Source: Heloderma charlesbogerti (Eukaryota; Chordata; Lepidosauria; Squamata; Helodermatidae). Taken from it: a stretch of 64,000 bases of DNA. Under the pieces are notes generated by a model. That model saw only the letters and a list, made by a program, of their open reading frames with translations, made no database searches and was not told the DNA's origin. Position 1 is the stretch's first letter; every line of letters starts with the position of its first letter. The translations under genes were made by a program, and so were the position numbers. The DNA lies in the NCBI GenBank assembly GCA_026122225.1, contig JANEZZ010001408.1, forward strand, positions 62,001-126,000. Reading direction: 5' to 3'. Positions 21,941-34,510 of this stretch are shown here, one piece after another.

Positions 21941-22399
21941 CAATCCTGTGGGTTGCTCCCTTGATGATTGAAAGCCCCCAAACTTGGAAACTTATGATCA
22001 TCCAAAGCAGGGTGGGAGGAGCAGCAGAGGCTATCTGCACCACCCTGTCCTGTCACCCTGCATTTTTCAACAGAGGGGCTTTTTTGCCCATCTAGCTGGG
22101 GCACTTCAGAGAGGGTGGGAAGGAGGCTGGAGAGGCCTCAGGATAACTCATATCCTGGACTCTCCAGTCTCCTCCCCGCCCACTGGAATGCCCCCCTCTT
22201 TGAGGTTGAGTTCCTGACCTCAGAGAACAGCCGGCACTGTTCTTTCCACACCAGCTGTGAGGGGGAAGGGGGTCAGAGCTCCAATTCCCCCCTCTGAGGT
22301 CAGAGTGCTGTCTCTGACCTCAGATTGGGGAATCCGAAATATCCGATGGCCCCTCAGATGCTGTGCAGGGGCCATAGGATTGCTTCCTAAAAAATGTAT

Positions 22400-23610
22400 T
22401 TAAAACAGTTGAAAGAGCTAAGTATGCTTAGGCTGCAGAAGAGAAGATTAAAGGGAGACATGATAGCTGTCTTCAAATATCTGAAGGACTCACATGCAGA
22501 AGAAGGAACAGAGGAGTTTCCTGTTGCTCTGGAGAGTGGGATGAGAACTAATGAATAGAAGCTGCAAGGAAGCAGATTTTGGCTAGATATTAGCCAAATG
22601 TGGAACAGAGTGACCCTTTTCAGATGCAAATTGGGGAAGGGTGGTTAGGTGGTTAGGTTAGTGCTAACCATGCTGCAGCATGGTTAGCACTAACCCTTGC
22701 AAGAGCTCCTGCCACACATTCAGCTAACCATGGCCCACAGCATGGTTAGCCTAAGCACTCTCTAACTACCTACTGTCCTGCAGTCCTCCAACCACTCCAT
22801 CACGCATCCCAACAGCCTCTGCGGCTCAGGTGGCCATTAGAGGAGCAGGGCTGCTGATGGCCATTGGTGGCCACTTTGGTCTGATTCCGTTAAGCAATAA
22901 ATAAATAAAAATGGCAGAAAAATGCGCAAAATTGCCATATCATGAAAACATACATTTGTGCAAATGTGTGTTTTGGCGATTTTGCAAATTTTTCTGCTGT
23001 TTTTCTTTATTTTTTGCTTATTTTTGTAACTGAATCAGAAAGAAAGAAGAAAATGGCCACCAACAGCCATCAGCAGCCCTGCTCCTGTAATGGTCATTTT
23101 TGGCCACTGTTGCACGGAGCTCTGTGGTAGTACTCCATTAACCACAGGAGCTTGTTCAGACATCACGCTAAACTGCAGTGGAGCCCATTAACCATGTTGC
23201 AGCAGGTGGTTAGTGAGTGTGGTTTGTGCCTGATTAATAAACCACCATGGTTGGGTCTGACCCCCATTCAGATGTCACGCTAAGCCACCATGGTTAGCTC
23301 AAAAATGCTAACCTTCATGGTTTAGCATGATGTCTGAACAGGGTCACTGTGTCAGGAGGTGGTGGGTTCTCCTTTCCTGGAGGTGGCTTTTCCCCTGTTT
23401 CCTGGAGGTGTTGTCCTGGAGAAACCTTCCCTGGAGGTGATTTTTCCTTCACTGGATGAGTTTTTTCCCCCTTTCCTGGAGATGTTTAAGTAGACTCTGG
23501 ACAGCCATGTGTCAGGGATGCTGTTTTGCAACAGTCCTGCCCTGCGTAGGAGATTGGACTAGATGACCTTTAGAGCATCTTCCAACTATAACATTATATC
23601 ATTCTAAATC
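22400..23610 (+). mobile_element. CR1 LINE 3' fragment, split by a MITE
   Basis: The + strand shows the CR1 ORF2 C-terminus (AGGCTGCAGAAGAGAAGATT, then GACATGATAGCTGTCTTCAA). After the MITE at 22610-23347 it resumes with the CR1 3' end (TTGGACTAGATGACC and TTCCAACTATAAC). Short TTTCCTGGAGGTG repeats have expanded at 23360-23490. Confidence 0.7.
22610..23347. mobile_element. MITE with GTGACCCTKTTCAGA inverted ends
   Basis: The left end GTGACCCTTTTCAGAT and right end GTCTGAACAGGGTCAC are inverted copies. Inside are several inverted copies of GGTTAGCACTAACC and ACCATGGTTAGC, with a perfect hairpin at about 22650-22695. It interrupts a CR1 fragment. No transposase is present. Confidence 0.65.
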
Positions 23611-23693
23611 CTCAAACTATGAATATCCACATGTGAATGTGATCCCCAAGCTGTGACCTAAGTGCTGAGTAGTATTTGTGTAAAAATTATTAC

Positions 23694-23883
23694 CATCATT
23701 TTGACTTTTGCCATTAAATGTGGTTTGGGAAGTTGACCTATGCATTTCTTCAGATGAGAAGCAGTGTCTTTCAGAAGAGGAGTAGTTGTAAAAGGACCCA
23801 CCATCTTCATGAACTCATCAGGTGAGCCCAAAAAGAACTTGTTGAGAATATCAGGGATAGCAGCACAAGTATCAGAGGGGTAA
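23694..23883 (-). pseudogene. Gene B exon 2
   Basis: 190 bases against 191 in gene C, ending at a good GTAATA donor. The expected acceptor is CCAA instead of CCAG. The rest of the reading frame is still open. Confidence 0.75.
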
Positions 23884-24867
23884 TTGGAATGCAAATCTTT
23901 GAAATAAGAGGTCAGCAGTGGTACATCCATAACTGGCAATGGCTACACACTTCTTTTTCTTGCTGAGATTTTGAGTGAGAAAGCCTGAAGCGCAGTCATA
24001 TTCAAAGCAGGCTTTGAATATGGTAAACACGTGGCAAAACAGGGGTCGCCTCAGGGGGTTGCAATCCATGCTCCTGCACTACATTCGTAAACCCTTATCG
24101 TCTTTCCGCACCCCAAATGTTATACACCCTCTTAGAAAAAAACACGAAAACAAGAAAATCATGGATGTGAAAGAACGCATAGGGAGATGCAAGTAGGGTA
24201 AAATGAGTAGTTCTACCTGGTGAGAGAAATACCAGACAGATCAAAGTAATAATTTAGTGGGTTGGATCCAACATCGCTGTTCCACCAGCAGACAGATACC
24301 ATTGGTGGAATGGGATTTCATCATCCTCCCTCCCAGCAGCTCCCTGTGTGCTCTCCACATCTGCTCTGGAGGGATGGGGGACCCACCAGAGATTTTAGGG
24401 GCTGCAGTGGGGAGGAGAGGAGGGGGAAGTCCTGTTCTACCAATGGTATCTGTCCACTGGTAGAACAATGATGTTGGATCCAACCCAATGAGTTTCAGCC
24501 AGGAGAATTCCACCCTCCCCTTCTCTATGCTATTCCTTCACACACATGCAAGCACACACAGAGACACCCACCCACACCCACACACATCTCGTTGCTGCTT
24601 GCAATTCCCACTGCCACCACTGGGAGTCTGATGGGAACCATTTGGTTAAGCACACAACCAGCACAATCCCCTGCATATAACCCGGGACCTCCCACAGACC
24701 CGCATATGTGCAAATGCACGAGGTTCTCAATGATTTGCTCTACTTTATGCAAGTGTAAAAAGCTGTGTCGCAGTACATCTTAAATAGCACATTTACTTGC
24801 ATTTATCAGCCAAAATGTATGCTATTGTTTGAATGTAATCTCTGATTCACTGATATTAAATAAGTAT

Positions 24868-25080
24868 TCCTTTTTATTCTACCCTTCCTCCAAGGAACTC
24901 AGGGTGCTGTACATGTTCCCCCCTCCTCTTATCCTCACAACAATCCTGCTGAGGTAGGCTAATCCAAGACACTGTGACTGGCGGAAGTGCACCAGGCAAG
25001 CTTCAAAGCAGAGCCCAGATTTGAACCTGCATTTTCCTGTTCCTAGTCCAGCATTTTATCAACTAGGCTATACTGGTGGT
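24868..25080 (-). mobile_element. tRNA-headed SINE
   Basis: On the - strand TAGCCTAGTTGATAAAATGC (A-box region) and GGTTCAAATC (B-box region) are followed by the body motif CCTACCTCAGCAGGATTGTTG-like and a LINE-type tail. Same family as 7223-7471. The CA-rich stretch at 24540-24590 is a separate microsatellite. Confidence 0.65.
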
Positions 25081-25497
25081 AGCAGTGACTAGTTATAGTT
25101 ATTCTACCCATCCTGACTTGAAAACCTATATTTTGCCACCAAAATGAATTTTCTACATGCATTTTTTCGTGAGTTGCTGCACATTCCCATTTGCACATCA
25201 GCCGTCTTGGAAAACGGCAGGTTCAGAATTCATACACCAGAATGGGCTTACCTACACAAGTTAAATGTGTCCTACATGGTTGTGAAACACATACAAATGT
25301 CAAGATTCTCTGCACATCTATTTTTTACTGGAGTCTGTGGCAGGCCCTGGACTAATATTTACTCGGAAGGAAATCCCATTGAGTTCAAAGGGGATAACTC
25401 CCAAGTAAATGTGCATAGGATTGTAACTCTAATCTTTTCACCATCCTTTCCCCCCAGGGCACCCTCTGGTTTTCTCTCATAATGTACTTAATAGGGC

Positions 25498-27449
25498 TAG
25501 GAAAGGATGGACTTACCTCCATCCGCGCCGTTGGTTGCCCGCCTAGCTGCTGACCACACCTGCTCGCCGCGCGAGCCCCTCAACAGCTCAGCAAGCGACC
25601 GAAAAGTGCCATGGGCCTGCCCACTCCTCCCCGAAGCCACCATTTTGCACAACAATGGCAGGTCGGTCATCTGGGAAGGGAATGTTGCATAGATTGTGGC
25701 CGTGAAAGGCAATCAACATTACAGGCGTGAATTATTCATTATTTATTACATTTTTATACCTCCCCAGAGCCAAAGCTCTCTGGGTGGTTACAGAGATGAA
25801 AACATTAAAAATATAGTAAAGAGAGGTTAAAATCCATTTACATAAAACACATGAACATATGATATACACAAAGACAACGTATTTCTTCAAACGACTTCAA
25901 GCAATCCACAATAGCCATAAGACAAATCCAGGATTGATTAAAACTCATCACATGCTGCCAAATGCTTGGGAGAAGAGAAAGGTCTTGACCCAGCACCGAA
26001 AGGATAACAATGTTGGCACCAGGCGGGCCTCATCAGGGAGATCATTCTGCAATTGGGGGGCCACCACTGAGAAGACCCTCTCCCTTGTTGCTGTCTTCCA
26101 AGCTTCCCTCAGACTAAGCAGCTGGAGGAGGACCTTAGATGTTCAGCGTAGGATAGGGGTAGGTTTGTGTCAAGTACTGTGGTTCCAAGCCATGTAAGGC
26201 TTTATAGGTTAAAGCCAGCACCCTGAATCAGGCTCAGAAACATACAGGCAGCCAGTGCAAGCGGGCTAGAGTCAGTCTTATATGTTCAGGCCTTTTGGCC
26301 CCCGTTATCAATATGACTGCTGCATTTTGCATGAGCTGCACCTTCTGATCCATCTTCAAAGACAGCCCCACATAGAGTACATTGCAGTAATCTAATATGG
26401 AGATTACCAGAGCATAGGTAACTGAAGCCAGGTTATCCCTGTCAGATAGGGGCGTAGCTGGGCCATCAACCGAAGTGTAGATGGGACTCCGTGGCACTGC
26501 GGCCACCTCAAGTAACAAAGATGGCTCCAGGAGAACCCGCAAGCTACAAACCCGCAAGCTACAAACCCACAAGCTACAAATCCAGAGCAGGTTGAGCACC
26601 CTCCATCCGGTGAGAAGAACCACCCACCAACAGCATCTCAGTCTTGTCTGGATTGAGTTTCAGTTTATTAGCTCTCATCCAGTCCATTGTTGCAGCCAAG
26701 CACTGATTTAGCACATCCACAGCCTCACCTGAAGAAGATGAAAAGGAGCAATTGAGCTGCGTGTCATCGGCATACTGATGACAATGCACTCCAAAACTCT
26801 GGATGACCGCGCTCAACAGTTACATGTGATGTTAAATAGCATGGGGACAAAACTGATCCCTGTGGAACCCCATACTGGAGAATCCACGGCACTGAGCAAT
26901 ATTCCCCAAGCACCACCTTCTTGAGCCAACCACCCAAGTAGGAGTGGAACCACTGCAGTGCAGTGCCTCCCACTCCCAGCTCAGACAATTGTCCCAGAAG
27001 GATACCATGGTTGATGGTATCGAAAACCGCTGAGAGATCAAGGAGAGTCCACAAGGTCACACTTCCCCTGTCTCTCTCCCGATATAGGTCATCATACAGG
27101 GTGACGAAGACTGTTTCTGTGCCAATACCCAGCCTGAACTCCAACTGAAATGGTTCTAGATAATTGGTCTCATCCAAGAACGGCCCATTCATGCCTGTAA
27201 TGTTGCATAGATGGCCCTTTACGGCTGCAATCTATGCAACATTCTCTTCCCAGAAATGCCCGAGCAGCCACTGTTGTGCAAAATGGTGGCTTGGGGAAGG
27301 AGCGGGCAGGGTGCCGGATGATTGTGGACCATGCAGCACTTGCAGACAGGTCCGGTGAGTGCTGTGCAGTCCACACACAGGGGTCCAGGGGGCTGAGTGT
27401 GTGTGTGGGTGGGACTCCACCCCTGAATCAGCAGCCCGCAACATCCCTA
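25498..27449. mobile_element. hAT-like palindromic MITE split by an L2 LINE
   Basis: The ends are TAGGAAAGGATG and CATCCCTA, with flanks AATAGGGC and ACTAGGGC that match at seven of eight bases. Two GC-rich arms (25500-25690 and 27240-27440) share an inverted TTGTGCAAAATGG-type segment. The innermost parts, about 25690-25735 and 27185-27240, are inverted copies of each other, so the L2 insertion sits at the palindrome centre. Confidence 0.6.
25735..27185 (-). mobile_element. L2-type LINE, 5' truncated
   Basis: On the - strand a reverse transcriptase fragment at 27192-26764 shows LLDLSAVFDTINHGILL and YGVPQGSVLSP, followed by a second piece with the YADDTQL box near 26770 and C-terminal pieces to 26234. 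It ends in a 3' UTR with AGGTATAAAAATGTAATAAA and a short ATAAT-type tail. The motifs match the L2 clade. Several frameshifts are present. Confidence 0.75.
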
Positions 27450-27805
27450 ACTAGGGCTTTGCTTTGGATTCAGTTGAATCCTGACTCAAATCAAGGTGAT
27501 TCAGACAGATTCAGGAGCTGTCCAACTCAAAGCAGGGCTCCTTTGAAGTGAAACAAATCTGAACACTCTGGAAGATCTGCGATTCACACAGGTCTTGCTA
27601 AGCAAGCACTCTGTAAGGGAAACACCAAGGTTGTAAGAAGGGTGAGAGAGAGGAGGGGTGATGTTTTGTGACTGGCAGCTCTAGCTTCTAATCACAGTGA
27701 ATGGTTTTATCAGGCTTTCCAATCCCAGTGCTTTGTGGGAAGGATGCTGAAGTAATATATCTCAGGACTGATCCAGAGTTCAGTGCTCTTTGCTAGTTCT
27801 CTCTC

Positions 27806-28360
27806 TCAGGAGCAGGAACATTGAAAGAGGTTTGCTGGAGTCCGTGGGACCTGGGAAGATGTAGCATTGGGTGCTTGCTTGGAAAATGCTGGATGGTCAA
27901 GTCCTTCTGCCACTGCTACTGTATGCTCCACATCCATCATCCACCCCTGTCCTCTTCTACTTCCTGGGACTTTGGAGCCAACTGAGCAGAAAATAAACAA
28001 AAAGCCTTAAACTATTTTTCATTCAACATAACTCCCTAGCTCCTGCAGCTATATTTCTGAAATTGTTCACATTTCTTGCCTTGGTTCACCTCTGTGACAT
28101 ATGCCATTTTCATACAAATTGCCAAAAGAAAAAAGAAAAACCATTGGGAAGCATGCATTTTTACTTTGATCTATAATACCCATTCTAATTTTGGATACTA
28201 TGCATATTTATTCATCAATACACCCAACCATTAAAACATTTGTCAAATGTAACTTTGGCTGGAGTGAACCCAATTGTGGCATTAGTTTTCTATTTGTATT
28301 AATTGTTGTTAGCTATTTTGGGTGTGATACAAACTTAACATATAAATGAATGAATAAAGA
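27806..28360. repeat. Duplicated non-coding flank
   Basis: 28020-28360 resembles 50380-50645 (for example ACAxTTGxCAAATGTAACTTTGG and AATAAxGATGTCAAGTG). 27925-27990 resembles 44405-44480 in inverse orientation. These are parts of the tandem duplication of the - strand genes, or older repeats within it. Confidence 0.45.
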
Positions 28361-28384
28361 TGTCAAGTGCTTTGAGATTTGCTA

Positions 28385-28560
28385 CTAGGGAAAGACTGTA
28401 GCTCAGTGGAAGGGTACATATGTTGCCTGCAAAAGGTCCCAGATTCAGTCTCCAACATCTTGAATTAAAAAGGTCAGGTGGCAGATGATAGTATAGCCTC
28501 TTCCAGTCAAAATAGTTATGGATGGGCAAGTAGGACAAATGGCCTTGGAACTTTTCTAGA
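28385..28560 (+). mobile_element. tRNA-headed SINE fragment
   Basis: TGTAGCTCAGTGGAAGGG is a good tRNA-like A box and CAGATTCAGTCTCC a degenerate B box. The same type occurs at 45613-45790 and 50675-50860. Confidence 0.5.
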
Positions 28561-29149
28561 TGAGGCTTTTATTGTGTGCTCACCATTCCTTACTTGCGGT
28601 AGTTTACAGGTGCTTCAGACAACATCAGCACCCTCCACTGTCTCTCTCATGCTTTCCAACCATTTTTCCCATTTGTTTTTTGAGTGGAGAAAATGGAATA
28701 TTTTTTGGAATCGCAGAACAAAACCACCACCATCCACCACCGTAGTTGCATCCTTTTGGTTTCTTCCACTATGGCATTTCCTAGAGAGGCCTCCGCATAA
28801 TAGCACAGAAAATCAAAAAGCAATGCAATTTGATCTCTGTAGTGAAAGAGAAAAACTAGTCTTGTTCAGGCTGCAGCCGAAAAGATAGGCCTCCCTCTGA
28901 GTGTTCTAAAATGTTGTCACAGGTGGGAATGTGGAAATGCATTGTAAGCAGATAAAGAGGATGTGGTGGAATGTTGTAAAAGCTGGAATGTTGTAAGTAG
29001 ATAAGAAAACTGTGCTGGAAGGTTTTGTTCCCTGTATGTACGTGCTTTAACTGCAGTAGCCCCCACTAGCATGTTAGTATCTGATTGGCTGAGCGCTGTG
29101 GCACAGCAAGAAACTGCAAAGTATATAAGTTACTGGATGAAAATTGCAG
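28561..29149. other. Unassigned stretch
   Basis: Unique-looking sequence in the long intron 1 of broken gene B. No exon or repeat was recognised. Confidence 0.4.
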
Positions 29150-29470
29150 CGATAGTTGCCCCTTGTTAGAAGATCAAGCCTGCAAAATTTTAGAATGATA
29201 TCCACAGGGGATTTTGTGCAAGAGCAAATTTTGAGGGTCTCCAAAAGAGGATTTGTTTATCCTCCTATGTTCCTTGTGGACCACTGTTCTGAAAATGACG
29301 GGCAGACTAGAGGTGTCTTAAGTAAGGAACCTGGAAAGTTTCAGAAGGATAGATGCAGCGGTTTATGTAGAAGGAGAATTCTCCTGTTTGGGAGGGAAGT
29401 GACTCGCTTCCACTTAGGGATTCTGGAGAAATTCGAGACGAACTAAAATGAGCTTGGATTTCTAAGAATC
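29150..29470. repeat. Duplicated flank shared with 51295-51600
   Basis: Blocks such as ACAGGGGATTTTGTGCAAGA and TTTTGAGGGTCTCCAAAA occur in both places, in the same order and strand. This supports tandem duplication of genes B and C. Confidence 0.7.
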
Positions 29471-29805
29471 TGACCTACAAAATCTGCTGCAGAGCGACTC
29501 CCTCAGGCTGTGGGGAGTCCATGGACTTTCAGATGTGTTTTTTTTTTACTTTCCCGCAATTTATGCATATTTATTCATAGCAAAAGACGCTAAATGTTAT
29601 GTACTGAGGTAAATTATGTAAATTCTTATGAAACCTCTTACATAATTGTTTTTCCGCATGATGAAAACAAAATATTCGCATCCGTCTGTGAACAGACAAT
29701 GGAACAAAAGACATCAGACAATTCGCAGAACACAGATGGAGCAGATTTTACACAGTCTGTACATCCCTACTTCCACTACCCTTCTCTTCCCCGCCCCCCG
29801 CCCCA

Positions 29806-32626
29806 TAAGAATATAAGAAGAGCCATGCTGGATCAGACCAAGGGTAGTCCAGAATTCTGTTCACACAGTGGCCAATCAGCTGTTGACCAGGAACCCACAA
29901 GCAGGGCATGAGCTCAACAGCACCCTCCCACCCATGTTCCCCAGCAACTGGTGTACATAGGCTCACTGCCTCTGGTACTGGAGGGAGCACATAGCCATCA
30001 AGACTAGTAGCCATTGGTAGCCTTTTCCTCCAGGAACTTGTCTAACCCCCTTTTAAAGCCATCCAAAGTGGTGGCCATCACTACTTCCTGTGGTAGCAAA
30101 TTCCATAGTTTAACTATGTGCTGTGTGAAGAAGTACTTCCTTTTATCTGTCCTGAATCTTCCACCAATCAGCTTCATGGGATGACCCTGGGTTCTAGTAT
30201 TTTGAGAGAGGGAGAAAAATGTCTCCATATCCACATTCTCCACACCATGCATAATTTTGTAGATCTCTATCATGTCTCCCTTTACCCTCCTTTTTTCCAG
30301 GCTAAACAATCCCAGTGTAACCTTCTCTCATAGGGGAGATGCTCAGCCCCTTGATCATTTTAGTTGCCCTTTTCTGCACTTTTTCCAGCTCTACAATATC
30401 CTTTTTTAGGTGTGGTGACCAGAACTGTACACAGTATTCCAAGTGTGGTCACACCATAGATTTGTATAAGGGCAGTATGATGTTCCCCTTCATGGATCAC
30501 TGCCTTGTTGTGGCGAAGGGGCTTGCGTAACTCAGTGAAGCCATAAGCTATGCCGTGCAGGGCCACCCAAGACGGACAGGTCATGGCAGAGAGTTCTGAC
30601 AAAATGTGGTCCACTGGAGAAGGAAATGGCAACCCACTCCAGTATTCTTGCCAAGAAAACCCCATGGAACGTAGAGATGGCTAGATAGCATCACGGATGC
30701 AATGAATATGAACTTGAGCACGCTCCGGGAGAGAGCGCAGGACAGGAAGGCCTGGCGTGCTATGGTCCATGGGGTCACGAAGAGTCGGACACGACTAACG
30801 ACTGAACAACAACAACAACAAAGTATGATGTTGGCAGTTTTATTCTCAGTTCCTTTTCTAATTATGCCTAACATGGAGTTTGCCTTTTTTAAAAGAAGCT
30901 GCACACTGGGTTGACATCTTCATTGAGCTGTCCACAACCCCAAGATCTCTTTCCTGGTCAGTCACCACTAGCTTAGATCCCATCAGGGATCAGGCTATAT
31001 TTGAAGTTTGGATTTGTTTGCCCCAACGTGCATCACTTTACACTTGCTTACATTGAACTGCATTTGCCATTTGGATGCCCATTCTCCCAGTTTGGAGAGA
31101 TCCTTTTGGAGCTCTTCACAATCCCTTTTTGTTTTAACCACCCGAAATAATTTGGTGTCATCCGCAAACTTGACCACTTGACAGCTCACTCCTAATTCCA
31201 GATCATTTATGCACAGGTTGAAAAGCATTGGTCCTAATACAGATCCCTGTGGGACCCTACTATTGACTTCCCTCCATTGGGAGAATTTACTATTTATTCC
31301 TACTCTCTGCTTTCTGTTCTTTAACCAGTTACTGATGCATAAGAGGACCTGTCCTCTTATTCCATGACTGCTAAGTTTACTCAGGAATCTTTGGTGAGGG
31401 ACTTTGTCAAAAGCCTTTTGGAAGTCCAAGTAAACAATGTCTACTGGATCACCCCTGTCTACATGTTTATTGACACTCTCTAAAAACTCCAAAGGGTTCG
31501 TGAGACAGGACTTGCCTTTGCAAAAGCCGTGTTGATTCTTTTTCAGCAGGGCTTTTCCTTCTATATGCTTACTAATTTTATCTTTAATAATGCCTTCAAT
31601 CAATTTACCCAGAACAGACATTAAGCTAACCAGCCTGTAATTTCCCGGAATCCCCCTGGATCCCTTTTTGAAAATTGGTGTTACTTTGGCCTACTTCCAG
31701 TCCTCTGGTATAGAGGCTGATCTTAGGGACATGTTGCATATTTTGGTTAGAAGATCAGCAGTTTCATATTTGAGTTCTTTGAGAACTCTAGGATGGATAC
31801 TATATGGGCCTGGTGATTTGTTTGCTTTCAATGTATCAATAAGGTTGAGAACTTCATCTTTTGTCACCACTGTTTGCCTCAGTTCCTCAGACTCCCTTCC
31901 TGAAAACATCAGTTCAAGCATAGGTACAGTATCTGTCCTATATCTTCTGCAGTGGAGATGGATGAAAAGAATTCATTCAGCTTCTTTGCAACCTCCTTGT
32001 CCTCCTTTATTACTCCTTTAACTCTATTGTCATCCAATGGTCCAACTGCCTCCCTAGCTGGTTTTCTGCTTCTGAGATATTTAAAGAATTCTTTATTGTT
32101 GGCCATGATGTTGTTAGTGATATGCTCTTCAAAATGCTTTTTTTGTATCTCTTATTGTCTGCTTATATCACCTTTGTGCAAGCTTGTGCTCCCTCTGGTT
32201 TTCCTTACTTGGGCAAAACTTCCATTTTCTGAAAGAAGCTCTCTTTTCTCTAATAGCTCCCTTAACCCTGCTAGTTAATCTTGCCGGCGACCTCTTGGAC
32301 TTGGTGCTACCTTTCCTAGCCTATGGTATACATTTTAGCTGGGCTTCTATTATTGTGGTTTTGAGTAATCCCCAAGCATTTTGAAGGGATTTAAACCTTT
32401 TGACTCCCCCTTTTAGCTTCTGTTTCACCAGTTTCCTCATTTTAGAGAAGTTTCCTCTTTTGAAGGCAAATGTGACTGTACTGGACTTCCTGGGCAATTT
32501 TCAACTTAAATTTATATGAAATCTGATAGCATTGTGATCACTGTTTCCAAGTGGTTCAACAACATTTACATCTCGTACTAGGTCCTGGGCAACACCATTT
32601 AGGATTAAATCCAGGGTTGCCTCCCC
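29806..32626 (-). mobile_element. CR1 LINE inserted in exon 1 of gene B
   Basis: On the - strand it starts inside the endonuclease (LDLILNG...GNSDHNAIRF). It runs through reverse transcriptase (31621-30995 with FADDTKLF) and the ORF2 C-terminus (30309-30004, RRVKGDMIEIYKI), and ends in a CR1 3' UTR. A BovB derivative interrupts it at 30485-30821. The element is 5' truncated and has frameshifts. Confidence 0.85.
30485..30821 (+). mobile_element. Internally deleted BovB (5' end joined to 3' end)
   Basis: Exact 11-bp target duplication AGTATGATGTT (30474-30484 and 30822-30832). The first about 180 bases match BovB 5' sequence (as at 35095-34930 and 60840-60650 inverse). The last about 150 bases match the BovB 3' end (GATGGCTAGATAGCATCAC...GAACAACAAC). 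All coding sequence between is missing, so this is a short non-autonomous derivative. Confidence 0.85.
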
Positions 32627-32641
32627 AGTTGTCAGTTTCAT
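32627..32641 (-). pseudogene. Gene B exon 1 remnant
   Basis: The - strand reads MKLTT and then passes straight into the CR1 endonuclease. The 5' flank with a TATATATTTAAA box (32715-32727) and TTTCCACC-ATG is homologous to the flanks of exon 1 at 43077 and 52343. Confidence 0.8.
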
Positions 32642-33000
32642 GGTGGAAATGGATGTTTATTGCATACCAGATGGTAACAGGCACTAGACTCACTTTGGAA
32701 CCTGAAGGACCAAGTTTAAATATATATGGGAGGCTACTGGTTGTGATCCACCCAATTGAGTCTCTGCCAGATTACATAATTTCTTCAGAAATTCAATCTA
32801 AAACCATTTGCCTGTGAAGTGGATTCCAAGTGGAGGAAGGAAACAAGGACAACTATAGCTCTTTGTTGTTGTTCCTTGAGAATGGAGTGGCCCAAATAAT
32901 TTAGACATATGAGTTCCTGTTCCGCACAAACATAAGATAATGAGAAATAATATTTTGCATACTGGCTAAATAATATGTATTCACGTGAATTGATCCATAG

Positions 33001-34510
33001 AGAGTGAAGTCAAGTGGGCCTTAGGAAGCATTAGTAACAACAAAGCTAGCGGAGATGACAGTCTTCCAGCTGAGCTATTTAAAATCCTAAAAGATTATGC
33101 TGTTAAAGTGCTGCACTCAATATGCCAACAAATTTGGAACACTCAACAATGGCTGCAAGACTGGAAAAGGTCAGTTTACATTCCAATTCCAAAGAAGGGC
33201 AATGCCAAAGAGTGCTCAAACTACTGCACAATAGCGCTCATTTCACATGCCAGCAAGGTTATGCTCAAAATCCTACAAGCTAGGCTTCAGCAGCATGTGA
33301 ACCGAGAACTACTGGAAGTAGAAGCTGGGTTTCAAAGAGGCAGAGGAACTAGAGATCAAATCGCCAACATTCGCTGGATCATGGAGAAAGCAAGAGAATT
33401 CCAGAAAAACATCTATTTCTGCTTCATTGACTATGCTAAAGGCTTTGATTGTGTGGATCACAACAAACTGTGGCAAATTCTTAAAGTGATGGGAGTACCA
33501 GACCACCTTACCTGTCTCCTGAGAAACCTGTATGAGGGTCAAGAAGCAACAGTAAGAACCAGACATGGAACAACCGAGTGGTTCAAAACTGGGAAAGGAG
33601 TACAACAATGCTGCATATTGTCACCCTGCTTATTTAACTTATATGCAGAGTACATCATGAGAAACGCCGGGTTGGATGAATCACAGGTCGGAATTAAGAT
33701 TGCTGGGAGGATTATCAACAAACTCCGATATGCAGACAATACCACCCTAATGGCAGAAAGTGAAGAGGATCTCAAGAGCCTCTTGTTGAGGGTGAAAGAG
33801 GAGAGTGCAAAAGCTGGTTTGAAACTCAACATTAAAAAAACGAAGAGCATGGCATCTGGCCCCATCACTTCCTGGCATATAGAAGGGGAAGAAATGGAAG
33901 CAGTGACAGATTTTACTTTCTTGGGCTCCAAGATCACCGCAGACGGTGACTGTAGCCATGAAATTAAAAGATGCTTGCTCCTGGGGAGGAAAGCTATGGC
34001 AAACCTAGACGGCATAGTAAGAAGCAGAGACATCACCTTGCCGACAAAGGTCCGTCTAGTCAAAGCTATGGTTTTCCCAGTAGTAATGTATGGCTGTGAG
34101 AGCTGGACTATAAGGAAGGCTGAGTGCCGAAGAATTGATGCTTTCGAACTGTGGTGCTGGAGAAGACTCTTACGAGTCCCCTGGACTGCAAGGAGGTCCA
34201 GTCAGTCAATCCTAAAGGAAATCAACCCTGAGTGCTCATTGGAAGGACAGATCCTGAAGCTGAAGCTGAAATATTTTGGCCACCTAATGCGAAGAGAAAA
34301 CTCCCTGGAAAAGACCCTGATGCTGGGAAAGACCGAAGGCAAAAGGAGAAGGGGATGGCAGAGGATGAGATGGCTAGATAGCATCACCAATGCAATGAAT
34401 ATGAACTTGAGCACACTCCGGGAGAGAGTGCAGGACAGGAAGGCGTGGCGTGCTATGGTCCATGGGGTCACTAAGAGTTGGACACGACTGAACGACTGAA
34501 CAACAACAAC
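33001..34510 (+). mobile_element. BovB (RTE clade) LINE, 3' part
   Basis: The + strand frame 33108-34499 (463 codons) is BovB reverse transcriptase from the fingers to the C-terminal tail (MRWLDSITNAMNMNLST and WRAMVHGVTKSWTRLND). The active site reads YADN instead of YADD, so the enzyme would be dead. It starts inside the ORF (5' truncated) and ends with ACAACAAC. It meets the - strand BovB piece tail to tail. Confidence 0.9.

Larger units (their letters stand above)
20880..32641 (-). pseudogene. Secretoglobin-like gene B (broken copy)
   Basis: Exon 1 remnant 32641-32627, exon 2 23883-23694 and exon 3 20930-20880. Exon 2 keeps the family layout (Cys after DT, LGSPDEF, then HLKKCIGQLP) and exon 3 encodes TKILLKCA and a short tail. 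Three lesions are visible. A CR1 LINE cuts exon 1 after five codons. The exon 2 acceptor reads AA where the intact gene C has AG. One base is missing near the start of exon 2 relative to gene C. Joining the first exon to these later exons is inferred from order, strand and repeated flanks. It was a close paralogue of gene C. Confidence 0.75.
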
